NCBI RefSeq assembly: GCF_017315725.1 | Contig: NZ_JAFLRG010000001.1 | Coordinates: 3,100,001 to 3,164,000 of the forward strand | Reading direction: 5' to 3' | Source of the DNA: Trinickia acidisoli | GTDB lineage: Bacteria; Pseudomonadota; Gammaproteobacteria; Burkholderiales; Burkholderiaceae | DNA length: 64,000 nucleotides | Part shown: in pieces, positions 32,997-41,791 of the stretch | Layout: each line of letters opens with the position of its first letter | Position numbering within the stretch: the first letter of the stretch is position 1 | Program-made: the position numbers and the translations under genes | The notes under the pieces: generated by a model | Told to the model about the DNA's origin: nothing | The model's database searches: none | Seen by the model: the letters and a program-made list of their open reading frames with translations, nothing else

Positions 32997-33749
32997 TCAG
33001 CGCGCCTCGATCATCAGGGCATCGAGCATGAACGATCCGTCGGGCTTCACGTCGAAGTACGCCCGCACTTCGTCGGGCGCGCGCTCCCACAGCGAGCGGA
33101 TCGCTTGCACGCGCTCATCCGGCGTACGCATGCGCGCAACCCACGACGCGAACTCGATCGGCAAACGCCAACGTTCGCGCACGTCTGCCGCAAACCCCGC
33201 CGCCGTAAAAAACCCAAGCCATTCGTCCGCGCGATAGTTGCGCACGTGCGAGCCGTCGCGCAGCACTTCAACGGCCTGCAAATGCGTATCGAGCAACGGA
33301 TGGTCGATGCCGGCCACGTCGATGAACAGCACGCGGCCGCCTGGTTTCAGCACGCGGCGCACTTCGGCGAGCGCATGCGGCACGTCGTGCCAGTGGTGTG
33401 CGCTCATGCGGCTTATGACCCAATCGAACGATGCGCCGGCGAACGGCAACCGTTCGGCCGCGCCCTGCTCCGTGCGGATATTGGCCAAGCCGCGCTCACG
33501 CGCGGCGGCTGCCACCGTCGCGAGCATCGGCTCGGCAATGTCGTACGCGACCACCGAGCGCGCGTGCGGCGCGGCGGCGAAACTCGCATGGCCCGCGCCG
33601 CAACCCATGTCGAGCACGTCGGCAGCGGGCGTCGATGCGATCGCGGCGGCCAGCGTCCCCAGATCGGCGCCGCTCGCGTGAACTTGACTCGTCAAATAAG
33701 CGGCGGCGGTCGAGCCGAACGCGTCGGCAACCTGGTCGTGATGTTTCAT
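32997..33749 (-). CDS. Class I SAM-dependent methyltransferase (UbiE-like)
   Basis: A 250-residue soluble methyltransferase. The SAM-binding motif I is 'VLDMGCGAGHASFAAAP', followed by the acidic end of strand 2 ('VVAYDIAEPML'), motif 'EQGAAERLPFAGASFDWVIS' and 'VLKPGGRVLFIDVAG'. This layout is that of UbiE/Coq5-like small-molecule methyltransferases, but no quinone genes are nearby. A GGAG site precedes ATG 33749; the frame continues to 33899 without family similarity. It is divergent from a helix-turn-helix regulator, which may control it through the inverted repeat between them. Confidence 0.9.
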   Translation of the reverse strand: MKHHDQVADAFGSTAAAYLTSQVHASGADLGTLAAAIASTPAADVLDMGCGAGHASFAAAPHARSVVAYDIAEPMLATVAAAARERGLANIRTEQGAAERLPFAGASFDWVISRMSAHHWHDVPHALAEVRRVLKPGGRVLFIDVAGIDHPLLDTHLQAVEVLRDGSHVRNYRADEWLGFFTAAGFAADVRERWRLPIEFASWVARMRTPDERVQAIRSLWERAPDEVRAYFDVKPDGSFMLDALMIEAR

Positions 33750-33872
33750 CGGTACGCTCCTTGGGCGGCAGGAAGTGGAAAAGCGGGAAGCGAAGCCGGC
33801 AAGCCGGCGGGCACGGCGTCGTTCGGTCGGCGACAAGGGCCTCTCGGCGACGCGTACCGCTACAATATGACC

Positions 33873-33926
33873 AGCCGGGTACCGGTACAAGCCAAGCAAA
33901 TATCCTGGTATAGAATTTACCCGGCT
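33873..33926. promoter_or_regulatory. Inverted repeat in divergent promoter region
   Basis: AGCCGGGTA (33873-33881) and TACCCGGCT (33918-33926) are perfect 9-bp inverted copies, centre to centre 45 bp, in the 227-bp gap between the methyltransferase and the regulator. A second palindromic element, GTACCGGTAC, overlaps the left copy. TATAGAAT near 33909 could be a -10 element. The layout fits an autoregulated divergent promoter. Confidence 0.45.
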
Positions 33927-33976
33927 TCGAATTGCATCCGCTCGATTCGCCCGTTTCGTCTATTGAACCGTCCATC

Positions 33977-34855
33977 ATGACCACCGCTGAGTCGTCCCGC
34001 CCATCCGCAATCGCGCATCGCGCCACCTCGGCCCCGTCCGACGCTTCGCCGGCGAGCGCCGCGCCGCTCGAAGCGAGTCCCGCCCGCGCCCTGGGCGAGT
34101 TCATTCGCGCGCATCGCGAGCGGCTCACGCCGCAGGCCGTGGGATTGCCGCCAGGCCCGCGGCGCCGCACGCCGGGGCTGCGCAGAGAGGAAGTCGCTCA
34201 GATGTGCGGCGTGAGCCCGACCTGGTACACCTGGATCGAGCAAGGGCGTTCGGTATCGGCCTCGTCCGACGCGCTCGCGCGCATTGCCGTCGCGCTGCGG
34301 CTCTCGCGCGCGGAACGTGTGTACCTGTTCGAACTCGCGGGCGAGCGCGACCCGGCCGAGCCCACGCCGGCCTCGAACGATGCACCCGCCGCGCTGATCG
34401 CAACGGTCGGCCTCGTCGATGCACCCGCCTACGTGCTCGATCGGCAATGGAATGCGCTCGCCTGGAACACCCACGCGGCCGAGCTGTTCGCAGGCTGGCT
34501 CGATGCGCCGCCCGATCCGGCGCACGAGCGCAATCTGCTGCGCTTCACGTTCATCGAACCGGCCGCGCGCACGTTCATCGTCGATTGGGAAACGCGCGCG
34601 CGCCGCCTCGTCGCCGAATTTCGCGCCGATTCGATCCGTCATCTGAGCGACGGCCCCACGCGCGCGCTCATTGACGCGCTCGCCTCGGAAAGCGAGGCGT
34701 TCGGGCGGTTTTGGGCATCGCAGGACGTCGGCGAGCGAGAAGGCGGCACACGCGCGTTCGACCATCCGCGGCACGGACGCGTCGTCTACGACCAAATCAC
34801 GCTGCGACCCGCCCATCGCGAGGATTTGCTGCTCGTCGTGCTCGTGCGAGCGTGA
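33977..34855 (+). CDS. XRE-type transcriptional regulator with MmyB-like ligand domain
   Basis: A 292-residue regulator. The N-terminal helix-turn-helix (about 35-100) has 'LGEFIRAHRERLTPQAVGL', 'RRTPGLRREEVAQMCGVS' and 'WYTWIEQGRSVSASSDAL'. The C-terminal part (about 125-290) resembles the MmyB-like PAS-type ligand-binding domain ('APAYVLDRQWNALAWN', 'HERNLLRFTFIEP', 'DHPRHGRVVYDQITLRP'), common in actinobacterial and proteobacterial regulators often placed beside an oxidoreductase or methyltransferase. I start at ATG 33977; an ATG at 33932 is also in frame. It probably represses the divergent methyltransferase gene and itself. Confidence 0.9.
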   Translation: MTTAESSRPSAIAHRATSAPSDASPASAAPLEASPARALGEFIRAHRERLTPQAVGLPPGPRRRTPGLRREEVAQMCGVSPTWYTWIEQGRSVSASSDALARIAVALRLSRAERVYLFELAGERDPAEPTPASNDAPAALIATVGLVDAPAYVLDRQWNALAWNTHAAELFAGWLDAPPDPAHERNLLRFTFIEPAARTFIVDWETRARRLVAEFRADSIRHLSDGPTRALIDALASESEAFGRFWASQDVGEREGGTRAFDHPRHGRVVYDQITLRPAHREDLLLVVLVRA

Positions 34856-34967
34856 GCATGAACCCGAACCGGGACGATTGTCCTGACGAAAGCAGCTCGC
34901 CTTCGATAACCGCCCTCGCAGGCGGTAAGATAGCGCCCAACGTCCACGACGGCCGCCACGCCGCCCT

Positions 34968-35558
34968 ATGACCACATTACCCAACGAACCCACACCGCCG
35001 GTACTCGCGGCTCTGCTCGCGCGCGTCGCGGCGCAAGACCCGGCCGCGCTGCGCACGCTGTACGAACTCACCAGTGCGAAACTGTTTGGCGTCGCGCTAC
35101 GTATATTGGTGAGACGCGAATGGGCGGAGGAAGCCTTGCAAGAATCGTTCGTCAATGTTTGGCGCTATGCGGGCGATTACCGCGAGGCGCTCGCGGCTCC
35201 GCTCACGTGGATGGCGGCGATCGTGCGCAACCGCGCGCTCGACTGTCTGCGCCGGCAAAAGGCCGTCGCGTCCGACGGTTCGTCGCTCACGACCGAATGG
35301 AACGACTCGCTCGACGAAGTCCTTGCGGGCAACGAGCGCGATCCGGCCGATTCGGCGCTTTTGTCCGAACAAGCGAAGCAGCTCGAGATCTGCCTCTCGC
35401 GGCTCGATGCGAGCCAGCGGCAGGCCGTCGCGCTTGCCTATCTGCGCGATCAGAGCCACAGCGAGATCGCGGAACAGCTCTCGGTGCCGCTCGGCACGGT
35501 CAAGTCGTGGGTGCGGCGCGGGCTTGAAAAACTGAAGATTTGCATGGGGGGCCAGTGA
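34968..35558 (+). CDS. ECF (RpoE-type) sigma factor
   Basis: A 196-residue extracytoplasmic-function sigma factor. Region 2 is visible in 'LFGVALRILVRREWAEEALQ', 'FVNVWRYAGDYREA' and 'TWMAAIVRNRALDCLRRQKA'; region 4 in 'LDASQRQAVALAYLRDQSHS' and 'LSVPLGTVKSWVRRGLEKLK'. It directs RNA polymerase to a dedicated regulon when released by its anti-sigma factor, which is encoded one base downstream of its stop. No obvious target gene, such as a catalase-, fasciclin- or oxidoreductase-type gene, is linked here; argH follows the pair. It probably responds to envelope or oxidative stress, by analogy to SigK/RskA-type pairs. Confidence 0.92.
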   Translation: MTTLPNEPTPPVLAALLARVAAQDPAALRTLYELTSAKLFGVALRILVRREWAEEALQESFVNVWRYAGDYREALAAPLTWMAAIVRNRALDCLRRQKAVASDGSSLTTEWNDSLDEVLAGNERDPADSALLSEQAKQLEICLSRLDASQRQAVALAYLRDQSHSEIAEQLSVPLGTVKSWVRRGLEKLKICMGGQ

Positions 35559-35559
35559 G

Positions 35560-36399
35560 ATGAACTTGCACCGGAATCCCGATCTCATCGATCGCTTAGC
35601 CGGAGAATACGCGCTCGGCGTATTGCGCGGCGGCGCGCGCCAGCGCTTCGAAGCGCTGGCCCGACAAGACAGCCGGGTGCGCGAAGCCATCGAAGGCTGG
35701 CAAGCGCGCATCGGGGCGATGACCGAACTCGCGCCCAGCGTCGCGCCGCCGGCGAGCACGTGGGAAGGCGTCGAGCGTCAACTCGGACTCGCTGCGGCGG
35801 CGCGCGCCGCAGCGGCCCCGGCACGCGTGGCGCCACAGGCTTCCCCCGCGCGCATCGCATTCGGTCGAGCCCGCGCGCGCTGGTTCGAGTCGCTCGCGTT
35901 CTGGCGTGGCTGGTCGATCGGCGCCACGGGCCTCGCGTTCGCCGCGGTGATCGCGCTCGCGGTGACGCTGCGGCCGTTCGCTCCCGAAGGAGCGCCGGCC
36001 GAGCAAGCCGCGCAAACGGCACAAACGGCGCCCCCGAGCGGGGCGAAGATCGAGCGCGTGGCGTACGTCGCGGCACTCGTGCCGCCCGATCAGCCGAAGA
36101 GCCCGACGATGGCATTCGTGATGTGGGACGACAAGAACGCCATGGCGAGCGTGCACCGCATGAGCGGCGGCAACGCGCCGCCGCCCGGCAGGAGCGAAGA
36201 GCTCTGGGGCGTGATGCGCGACGGCAAGATGGTGTCGCTCGGCATGCTGCCCGCCGGCGAAATCGTCGCGATGAAAGTGCACGGCATGAACGCCTACGTG
36301 AAGCTGGCCGTCTCGGTCGAGCCCATGGGCGGCTCGCGGCGCACGGACGGCCCGAGCGGTCCCGTCGTCGCCGAAGGCTCGCTGATGGCAACGGCGTGA
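35560..36399 (+). CDS. RskA-like membrane anti-sigma factor
   Basis: A 279-residue single-pass membrane protein. The N-terminal cytoplasmic part ('LIDRLAGEYALGVLRGGARQ', 'DSRVREAIEGWQARIGAM') is the anti-sigma domain that holds the ECF factor; a membrane helix lies at about 122-142 ('SIGATGLAFAAVIALAVTLR'), and the periplasmic domain (about 165-275) matches the RskA C-terminal domain ('VAYVAALVPPDQPKSPTMAF', 'GRSEELWGVMRDGKMVSLGM'). The N-terminal zinc-type H-x3-C-x2-C motif is absent, as in many RskA proteins. It begins one base after the sigma factor stop, so the two are translationally coupled. Confidence 0.9.
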   Translation: MNLHRNPDLIDRLAGEYALGVLRGGARQRFEALARQDSRVREAIEGWQARIGAMTELAPSVAPPASTWEGVERQLGLAAAARAAAAPARVAPQASPARIAFGRARARWFESLAFWRGWSIGATGLAFAAVIALAVTLRPFAPEGAPAEQAAQTAQTAPPSGAKIERVAYVAALVPPDQPKSPTMAFVMWDDKNAMASVHRMSGGNAPPPGRSEELWGVMRDGKMVSLGMLPAGEIVAMKVHGMNAYVKLAVSVEPMGGSRRTDGPSGPVVAEGSLMATA

Positions 36400-36483
36400 A
36401 CCGCCGGCGGCGGCCGGCCGGGCGGCGGTGATAAAATCGACGGCTTCCCGCCGCTTCGGCGCACCTTCTCACCGCCCATCATC

Positions 36484-37887
36484 ATGACGTCTCAACTGCA
36501 CAAAAAAGGCGAAGCCTGGTCGGCTCGCTTCTCGGAGCCGATGTCGGAGCTCGTCAAGCGCTATACGTCGTCGGTGTTCTTCGACAAGCGCATGGCGCTC
36601 GTCGACATCGAAGGCTCGCTCGCGCACGCCAAGATGCTAGCCGCGCAAAAGATCATCGGCACCGGCGATCTCGACGCGATCGAGCGCGGCATGGCGCAGA
36701 TCAAGGGTGAAATCGAGCGCGGCGAGTTCGTCTGGCAACTCGATCTCGAAGACGTCCATCTGAACATCGAGGCGCGCTTGACCGCGCTGATCGGCGATGC
36801 CGGCAAGCGTCTGCACACGGGCCGCTCGCGCAACGATCAAGTCGCCACCGACATCCGCCTGTGGCTGCGCGGCGAAATCGACCGCGTCAAAGGTCTCATC
36901 AAGGATCTGCGCACGGCCCTGATCGATCTGGCCGAGCAGCACGCCGAAACGATCATGCCGGGCTTCACGCATCTGCAAGTCGCGCAGCCCGTCACGTTCG
37001 GCCATCATCTGCTCGCCTACGTCGAGATGTTCGGCCGCGACGACGAGCGCATGCGCGATTGCCGCGCCCGCCTCAATCGCCTGCCGCTCGGCGCGGCGGC
37101 GCTTGCCGGCACGAGCTATCCGATCGATCGCCATGCGGTGGCGAAGACACTCGGCTTCGATGACATCTGCGCGAATTCGCTCGACGCCGTTTCCGACCGC
37201 GACTTCGCGATCGAATTCACGGCGGCGGCGGCGCTCGTCATGACGCACGTCTCGCGTCTGTCCGAAGAGCTCGTGCTCTGGATGAGCCCGCGCGTGGGCT
37301 TCATCGATTTGGCCGACCGCTTCTGCACGGGCTCGTCGATCATGCCGCAGAAGAAGAACCCCGACGTGCCCGAGCTCGCGCGCGGCAAGACGGGGCGCGT
37401 GAACGGCCATCTGGTGGCGCTCCTGACGTTGATGAAGGGCCAGCCGCTCGCCTACAACAAAGACAATCAGGAAGACAAAGAGCCGCTGTTCGATACGGTC
37501 GACACCGTTGCCGATACGCTGCGCATCTTCGCCGAACTGGTGGCCGGCATCACCGTGAAGCCCGAGGCGATGCGCGCCGCGGCGCTGCAAGGATTCTCGA
37601 CGGCGACCGATTTGGCCGACTATCTCGTCAAGCGCGGCCTGCCGTTTCGCGACGCGCACGAAGCCGTCGCACACGCGGTGCGCATCTGCGTCGACCGCGG
37701 CTGCGATCTGGCCGACCTCACGCTCGACGAAATGCGCGGCGAACTACCGAACGTGGCGCACCTGATCGGCGAAGACGTATTCGACTATCTGACGCTCGAA
37801 GGCTCGGTAGCCAGCCGCAATCACCCGGGCGGCACGGCGCCGAGCCAAGTGCGCGCCGCCGCGCAGGCGGCACGTAAGACGCTTTGA
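36484..37887 (+). CDS. argH: Argininosuccinate lyase
   Basis: A 467-residue enzyme of the fumarase/aspartase superfamily that splits argininosuccinate into arginine and fumarate, the last step of arginine synthesis. Visible are '[20 protein letters not shown]', '[20 protein letters not shown]', '[17 protein letters not shown]', the catalytic '[18 protein letters not shown]' and the signature '[16 protein letters not shown]' with the flexible-loop serine. Length is normal. It is transcribed alone on the plus strand after the sigma/anti-sigma pair and converges with the LprI-like gene. Confidence 0.97.
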   Translation: MTSQLHKKGEAWSARFSEPMSELVKRYTSSVFFDKRMALVDIEGSLAHAKMLAAQKIIGTGDLDAIERGMAQIKGEIERGEFVWQLDLEDVHLNIEARLTALIGDAGKRLHTGRSRNDQVATDIRLWLRGEIDRVKGLIKDLRTALIDLAEQHAETIMPGFTHLQVAQPVTFGHHLLAYVEMFGRDDERMRDCRARLNRLPLGAAALAGTSYPIDRHAVAKTLGFDDICANSLDAVSDRDFAIEFTAAAALVMTHVSRLSEELVLWMSPRVGFIDLADRFCTGSSIMPQKKNPDVPELARGKTGRVNGHLVALLTLMKGQPLAYNKDNQEDKEPLFDTVDTVADTLRIFAELVAGITVKPEAMRAAALQGFSTATDLADYLVKRGLPFRDAHEAVAHAVRICVDRGCDLADLTLDEMRGELPNVAHLIGEDVFDYLTLEGSVASRNHPGGTAPSQVRAAAQAARKTL

Positions 37888-37936
37888 GCGCAGCGCGCGG
37901 CGGCGAGCCGCGCCGTCGCCGCCGCGCCGTCAGCCG

Positions 37937-38797
37937 TCAATCGCTCCCGACCGTCTCCGACAAGCGCTTGATCGTCGCAACGCGCTCGCCGATCAGATCC
38001 GCGCGTTCGGCTTCGGTACCGAGCGGCGAGGTGGCGTCGAAGTAGGCCCACCAAGCGCGCTGCGCGCGCACGAGCGCGGGCCGAGCGCGCGAGGACAGTT
38101 TGTCGCGCAGCGAGCGCTCGTAGCGCCGCAGGTCGAACTGCGCGTGCTCGCATGCCGCATCGAGGTTGCACGACCGCATAGGCTCGTCGTGTGTTCGCGC
38201 ATCGTCGCTTTGCTGCGCGCGCGGCGGGGCGGCGGGGCTCGACGCCGCGGGCGCATCCGGTACAACGCTCGCCCCCGCCCCCGAAGATGAAGTCGAAGCG
38301 GACGCGGCCGACGTCGCGGGCACGGGCGCCGCGGGTGCCGGCGGCGCAAATCGCGCTGCGATACGCCGCAGCGCAAGCGCGCGATCGCGCACCGATTGCA
38401 GCAGCACGTTCGCCTGCGTGATCGAATAGGTGCCACCGTGCGTCGTGTCGAACACAGCGCCCATGAGCGGCACCTCTTCCTTGCGCCAGGCGAGCCAGCG
38501 CTCCTGGCTTTCAGCCCACTTGCGCCGGTCGTCGTCGGGCGCGTTGGCTGCGATCGAGCGCATCGCGCCGTCGATCACGCCTCGCCACGCCCCGCGCGCG
38601 GCATCGATGCACTGCACCTGTCCGGTTGTCGACGAGCGATCCGCTCGCGCCGAACAGTCTTGCATGGCCGTGTCGATCGGATCGGCCCGCGCGGCTTCAG
38701 CATGCGCCGCGAACGGCGCGGTAGACAGCGCGACCAATAGGGCGCCCCACGCGACCGAAGCCACGAGCACGCCGAAAGGAAGCTTCGACTTCGACAT
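37937..38797 (-). CDS. LprI-like (DUF1311) periplasmic protein
   Basis: A 286-residue exported protein. A signal peptide with core 'GVLVASVAWGALLVALS' ends near 'AHAEAARADP'. Two LprI/DUF1311-type modules follow: the first (about 30-110) with 'MQDCSARADRSSTTGQVQC' and 'WAESQERWLAWRKEEVPLMG', the second (about 205-280) with 'CNLDAACEHAQFDLRRYERS' and 'RAQRAWWAYFDA'. They are joined by an Ala/Ser/Pro-rich linker. Members include the mycobacterial lysozyme inhibitor LprI, but most have no tested function. ATG 38797 lies two bases after the stop of the amino-acid decarboxylase gene, so the pair is probably translationally coupled, an unexpected partnership. Confidence 0.85.
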   Translation of the reverse strand: MSKSKLPFGVLVASVAWGALLVALSTAPFAAHAEAARADPIDTAMQDCSARADRSSTTGQVQCIDAARGAWRGVIDGAMRSIAANAPDDDRRKWAESQERWLAWRKEEVPLMGAVFDTTHGGTYSITQANVLLQSVRDRALALRRIAARFAPPAPAAPVPATSAASASTSSSGAGASVVPDAPAASSPAAPPRAQQSDDARTHDEPMRSCNLDAACEHAQFDLRRYERSLRDKLSSRARPALVRAQRAWWAYFDATSPLGTEAERADLIGERVATIKRLSETVGSD

Positions 38798-38799
38798 CG

Positions 38800-41079
38800 T
38801 CAAACGCGCACGCAATCGACGAAATACTCGGTGCGCCCGTTGACCGTTTCCGCCACGAGGCCGTGAATATCCGTCGAGAAACCCGGGAAGCGCTCGTTGA
38901 ACTCGCGCGCAAACCGCAGATAGTTGACGATCGTCCTATTGAAGCGCTCACCCGGAATCAACAGCGGAATGCCGGGCGGATACGGCGTCAGCAGGATGCT
39001 CGTGACGCGCCCCTCGAGTTCGTCGATCGGCACGCGGTCGATCTCGCGGTGCGCGAGCTTCGCGAATGCGTCGGACGGCTTCATCGCAGGCTCCATGTTC
39101 GACAAATACATTTCCGTCGTCAGCCGCGCGATGTCGTTCGCGCGATAGACGCTATGGATCGCCTGGCACAAATCGCGCAGGCCCATGCGCTCGTAGGCCG
39201 GATGCTGCGCGACGAATTCGGGCAGCACGCGCCAGAGCGGCTGGTTCGTGTCGTAATCGTCCTTGAACTGCTGCAGTTCGGTCACCATCGAGTTCCAACG
39301 GCCCTTCGTGATGCCGATGGTGAACATGATGAAGAACGAATAGAGGCCGGTTTTTTCGACGATGATGCCGTGCTCGGACAGATACTTCGTGACGATCGCA
39401 GCCGGAATGCCCGTTTCGCCGAAGTCGCCCGCCATGTCCAGCCCCGGCGTGACGATCGTCGCCTTGATCGGATCGAGCATGTTGAAGCCGGCAGCCAGCG
39501 AACCGAAGCCGTGCCATTGATCCTCGGCGCGCAAGATCCAGTCGTCGCGCGACCCGATGCCTTCGTCGGCCAGTGCCTCGGGCCCCCACACTTGGAAGAA
39601 CCAGTCCTCGCCGTACTCGGCGTCGACCTTGCGCATCGCGCGGCGAAAATCGAGCGCCTCGGCGATCGATTCCTCGACGAGCGCCGTGCCGCCCGGCGGC
39701 TCCATCATCGCGGCCGCGACGTCGCACGAGGCGATGATCGCGTACTGCGGGCTCGTCGACGTATGCATCAAATACGCTTCGTTGAAACGGTGCCGATCGA
39801 ACACGCGGTGCTCGGAGTCTTGCACCACGATTTGCGACGCCTGCGAAATGCCGGCCAAGAGCTTGTGCGTCGAATGCGTCGCGAACACGAGCGCGCCCGT
39901 GCGCGGACGCCCCGCGCCGATCGCGTGCATGTCCTGGTAGAACGGATGAAACTCGGCGTGCGGCAGCCACGCTTCGTCGAAGTGCAACGTGTCGAGGAAA
40001 TCGCCGAGCAATTCCTTGATCATCTCCACGTTGTAGACGACGCCGTCGTACGTACTCTGCGTGATCGTGAGGATGCGCGGCTTCAGGTTCGGATTCTTTT
40101 CGAGCGCCTCGCGCGCGAACGGGTTCGCTAAAATCTTCTTGCGAATGTTCTCGGGCTTGAACTCGTCGCGCGGAATCGGGCCGATGATGCCGAAGTTGTT
40201 GCGCGTCGGCGTGAGAAACACCGGGATCGCACCCGTCATCGTAATCGCGTGCAGGATCGACTTGTGGCAATTGCGGTCGACGACGACGATATCGCCCGGC
40301 GCGACCGTCGCATGCCAGACGATCTTGTTCGAAGTCGAGGTGCCGTTCGTCACGAAAAACAAATGATCGGCGCTGAAGATGCGCGCGGCGTTGCGCTCGG
40401 ATGCAGCCACGGGGCCGATGTGATCGAGCAGTTGACCCAGTTCGTCGACGGCGTTGCACACGTCGGCGCGCAGCATGTTCTCGCCGAAGAACTGATGAAA
40501 CATCTGCCCGAGCGGGCTTTTCAGGAACGCGACGCCGCCCGAATGGCCGGGGCAGTGCCACGAGTACGAGCCTTCGTCGGCGTATTTGACGAGTTCTTTG
40601 AAGAACGGCGGCGAGAGCGAATCGAGGTAGACTTTCGCTTCGCGCACGATATGACGCGCAACGAACTCGGGCGTGTCCTCGAACATGTGAATGAAGCCGT
40701 GCAGTTCGCGCAGGATGTCGTTCGGCAAGTGGCGCGACGTGCGCGTCTCCCCGTACAGGAAGATCGGAATGTCCGCGTTGCGCCGGCGTACTTCCGCGAC
40801 GAACGCACGCAACTCGAGAATGGCCGTGGCCAGTTCGGGCAGCTCGCCGTCCGGTCCCGTTTCGCCGAGCATGAGCTCGTCGTCGTCAAGCGACAAAATG
40901 AAGCAAGACGCACGGCTCGATTGCTGTGCGAACGAGGTCAGGTCGCCGTAGCTCGTCAGGCCGAGCACTTCCACGCCCTCCCCTTCGATCGCTTCCGCGA
41001 GCGCGCGAATGCCCGATCCCGAAATGTTCTCGGAGCGGAAATCTTCGTCGATGATGACGACGGGGAAACGAAACTTCAT
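38800..41079 (-). CDS. Orn/Lys/Arg decarboxylase (PLP-dependent, biodegradative type)
   Basis: A 759-residue fold-type I PLP enzyme that decarboxylates a basic amino acid to a polyamine precursor. It has the N-terminal wing domain with a receiver-like fold ('VVIIDEDFRSENISGSGI'), then 'SYSWHCPGHSGGVAFLKSPL', 'FVTNGTSTSNKIVWHA', 'VDRNCHKSILHAI', 'HFDEAWLPHAEF' with the cofactor aspartate, and the Schiff-base lysine in 'VFATHSTHKLLAGISQAS'. The C-terminal domain ends in 'TEYFVDCVRV'. Sequence cannot tell arginine from lysine or ornithine; arginine is plausible. ATG 41079 gives the family start. It follows dcd by 119 bases and is coupled to the LprI-like gene. Confidence 0.93.
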   Translation of the reverse strand: MKFRFPVVIIDEDFRSENISGSGIRALAEAIEGEGVEVLGLTSYGDLTSFAQQSSRASCFILSLDDDELMLGETGPDGELPELATAILELRAFVAEVRRRNADIPIFLYGETRTSRHLPNDILRELHGFIHMFEDTPEFVARHIVREAKVYLDSLSPPFFKELVKYADEGSYSWHCPGHSGGVAFLKSPLGQMFHQFFGENMLRADVCNAVDELGQLLDHIGPVAASERNAARIFSADHLFFVTNGTSTSNKIVWHATVAPGDIVVVDRNCHKSILHAITMTGAIPVFLTPTRNNFGIIGPIPRDEFKPENIRKKILANPFAREALEKNPNLKPRILTITQSTYDGVVYNVEMIKELLGDFLDTLHFDEAWLPHAEFHPFYQDMHAIGAGRPRTGALVFATHSTHKLLAGISQASQIVVQDSEHRVFDRHRFNEAYLMHTSTSPQYAIIASCDVAAAMMEPPGGTALVEESIAEALDFRRAMRKVDAEYGEDWFFQVWGPEALADEGIGSRDDWILRAEDQWHGFGSLAAGFNMLDPIKATIVTPGLDMAGDFGETGIPAAIVTKYLSEHGIIVEKTGLYSFFIMFTIGITKGRWNSMVTELQQFKDDYDTNQPLWRVLPEFVAQHPAYERMGLRDLCQAIHSVYRANDIARLTTEMYLSNMEPAMKPSDAFAKLAHREIDRVPIDELEGRVTSILLTPYPPGIPLLIPGERFNRTIVNYLRFAREFNERFPGFSTDIHGLVAETVNGRTEYFVDCVRV

Positions 41080-41198
41080 GGACGATTCTCCAAAAACAAG
41101 GACCGCGGGCACGGGGTGAATGCATCCCTCGTGCCAGCGGCCGCCGAAACTGCCAAGTTTCTACGCGCTACGCGTCCGTTGTATGACGGAGGCGAACG

Positions 41199-41768
41199 CT
41201 ACGTCTTCGGCAGCGTGACGCCGTGCTGCCCTTGATACTTCCCGCCGCGATCGGCGTACGACACTTCGCACACTTCGTCGCTCTCGAAGAACAGCACCTG
41301 CGCGACGCCTTCGTTCGCGTAGATCTTCGCCGGCAACGGCGTCGTGTTCGAGAACTCGAGCGTCACGTAGCCTTCCCATTCGGGCTCGAACGGCGTCACG
41401 TTGACGATGATCCCGCAGCGCGCGTAAGTCGATTTGCCGAGACAGACGGTCAGCACGTTGCGCGGAATGCGGAAATATTCGACCGTGCGCGCGAGCGCGA
41501 ACGAATTCGGCGGGATGATGCAGACGTCGCCTTTGAAATCGACGAACGACTTCTCGTCGAAGTTCTTCGGATCGACGATCGTCGAGTTGATGTTCGTGAA
41601 GATCTTGAATTCGTCGGCGCAGCGAATGTCGTAGCCGTAGCTCGACGTCCCGAAGCTGACGATCTTGCGGCCGTCTTCGGCGGTGCGCACCTGATCGCGC
41701 ACGAACGGCTCGATCATGTTGTGCTGGGCGGCCATGCGCCGAATCCACTTGTCGGATTTGATGGTCAT
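41199..41768 (-). CDS. dcd: dCTP deaminase
   Basis: A 189-residue homotrimeric enzyme that converts dCTP to dUTP for thymidylate synthesis. It begins [13 protein letters not shown] and contains '[17 protein letters not shown]', '[19 protein letters not shown]', '[20 protein letters not shown]' with the catalytic Glu in '[16 protein letters not shown]', and '[12 protein letters not shown]'. This start is 24 bases after the stop of the SodC-like gene upstream. The frame reaches 41813, but ATG 41768 is the family start. Confidence 0.96.
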   Translation of the reverse strand: MTIKSDKWIRRMAAQHNMIEPFVRDQVRTAEDGRKIVSFGTSSYGYDIRCADEFKIFTNINSTIVDPKNFDEKSFVDFKGDVCIIPPNSFALARTVEYFRIPRNVLTVCLGKSTYARCGIIVNVTPFEPEWEGYVTLEFSNTTPLPAKIYANEGVAQVLFFESDEVCEVSYADRGGKYQGQHGVTLPKT

Positions 41769-41791
41769 AAAAAGACGCTGAATAGGCGGAT

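Noticed and set aside
34909..34926. Hairpin ACCGCC/GGCGGT before the ECF sigma gene as a terminator or riboregulator
   Set aside because: Short stem of six pairs and no T-run; common by chance in GC-rich DNA.
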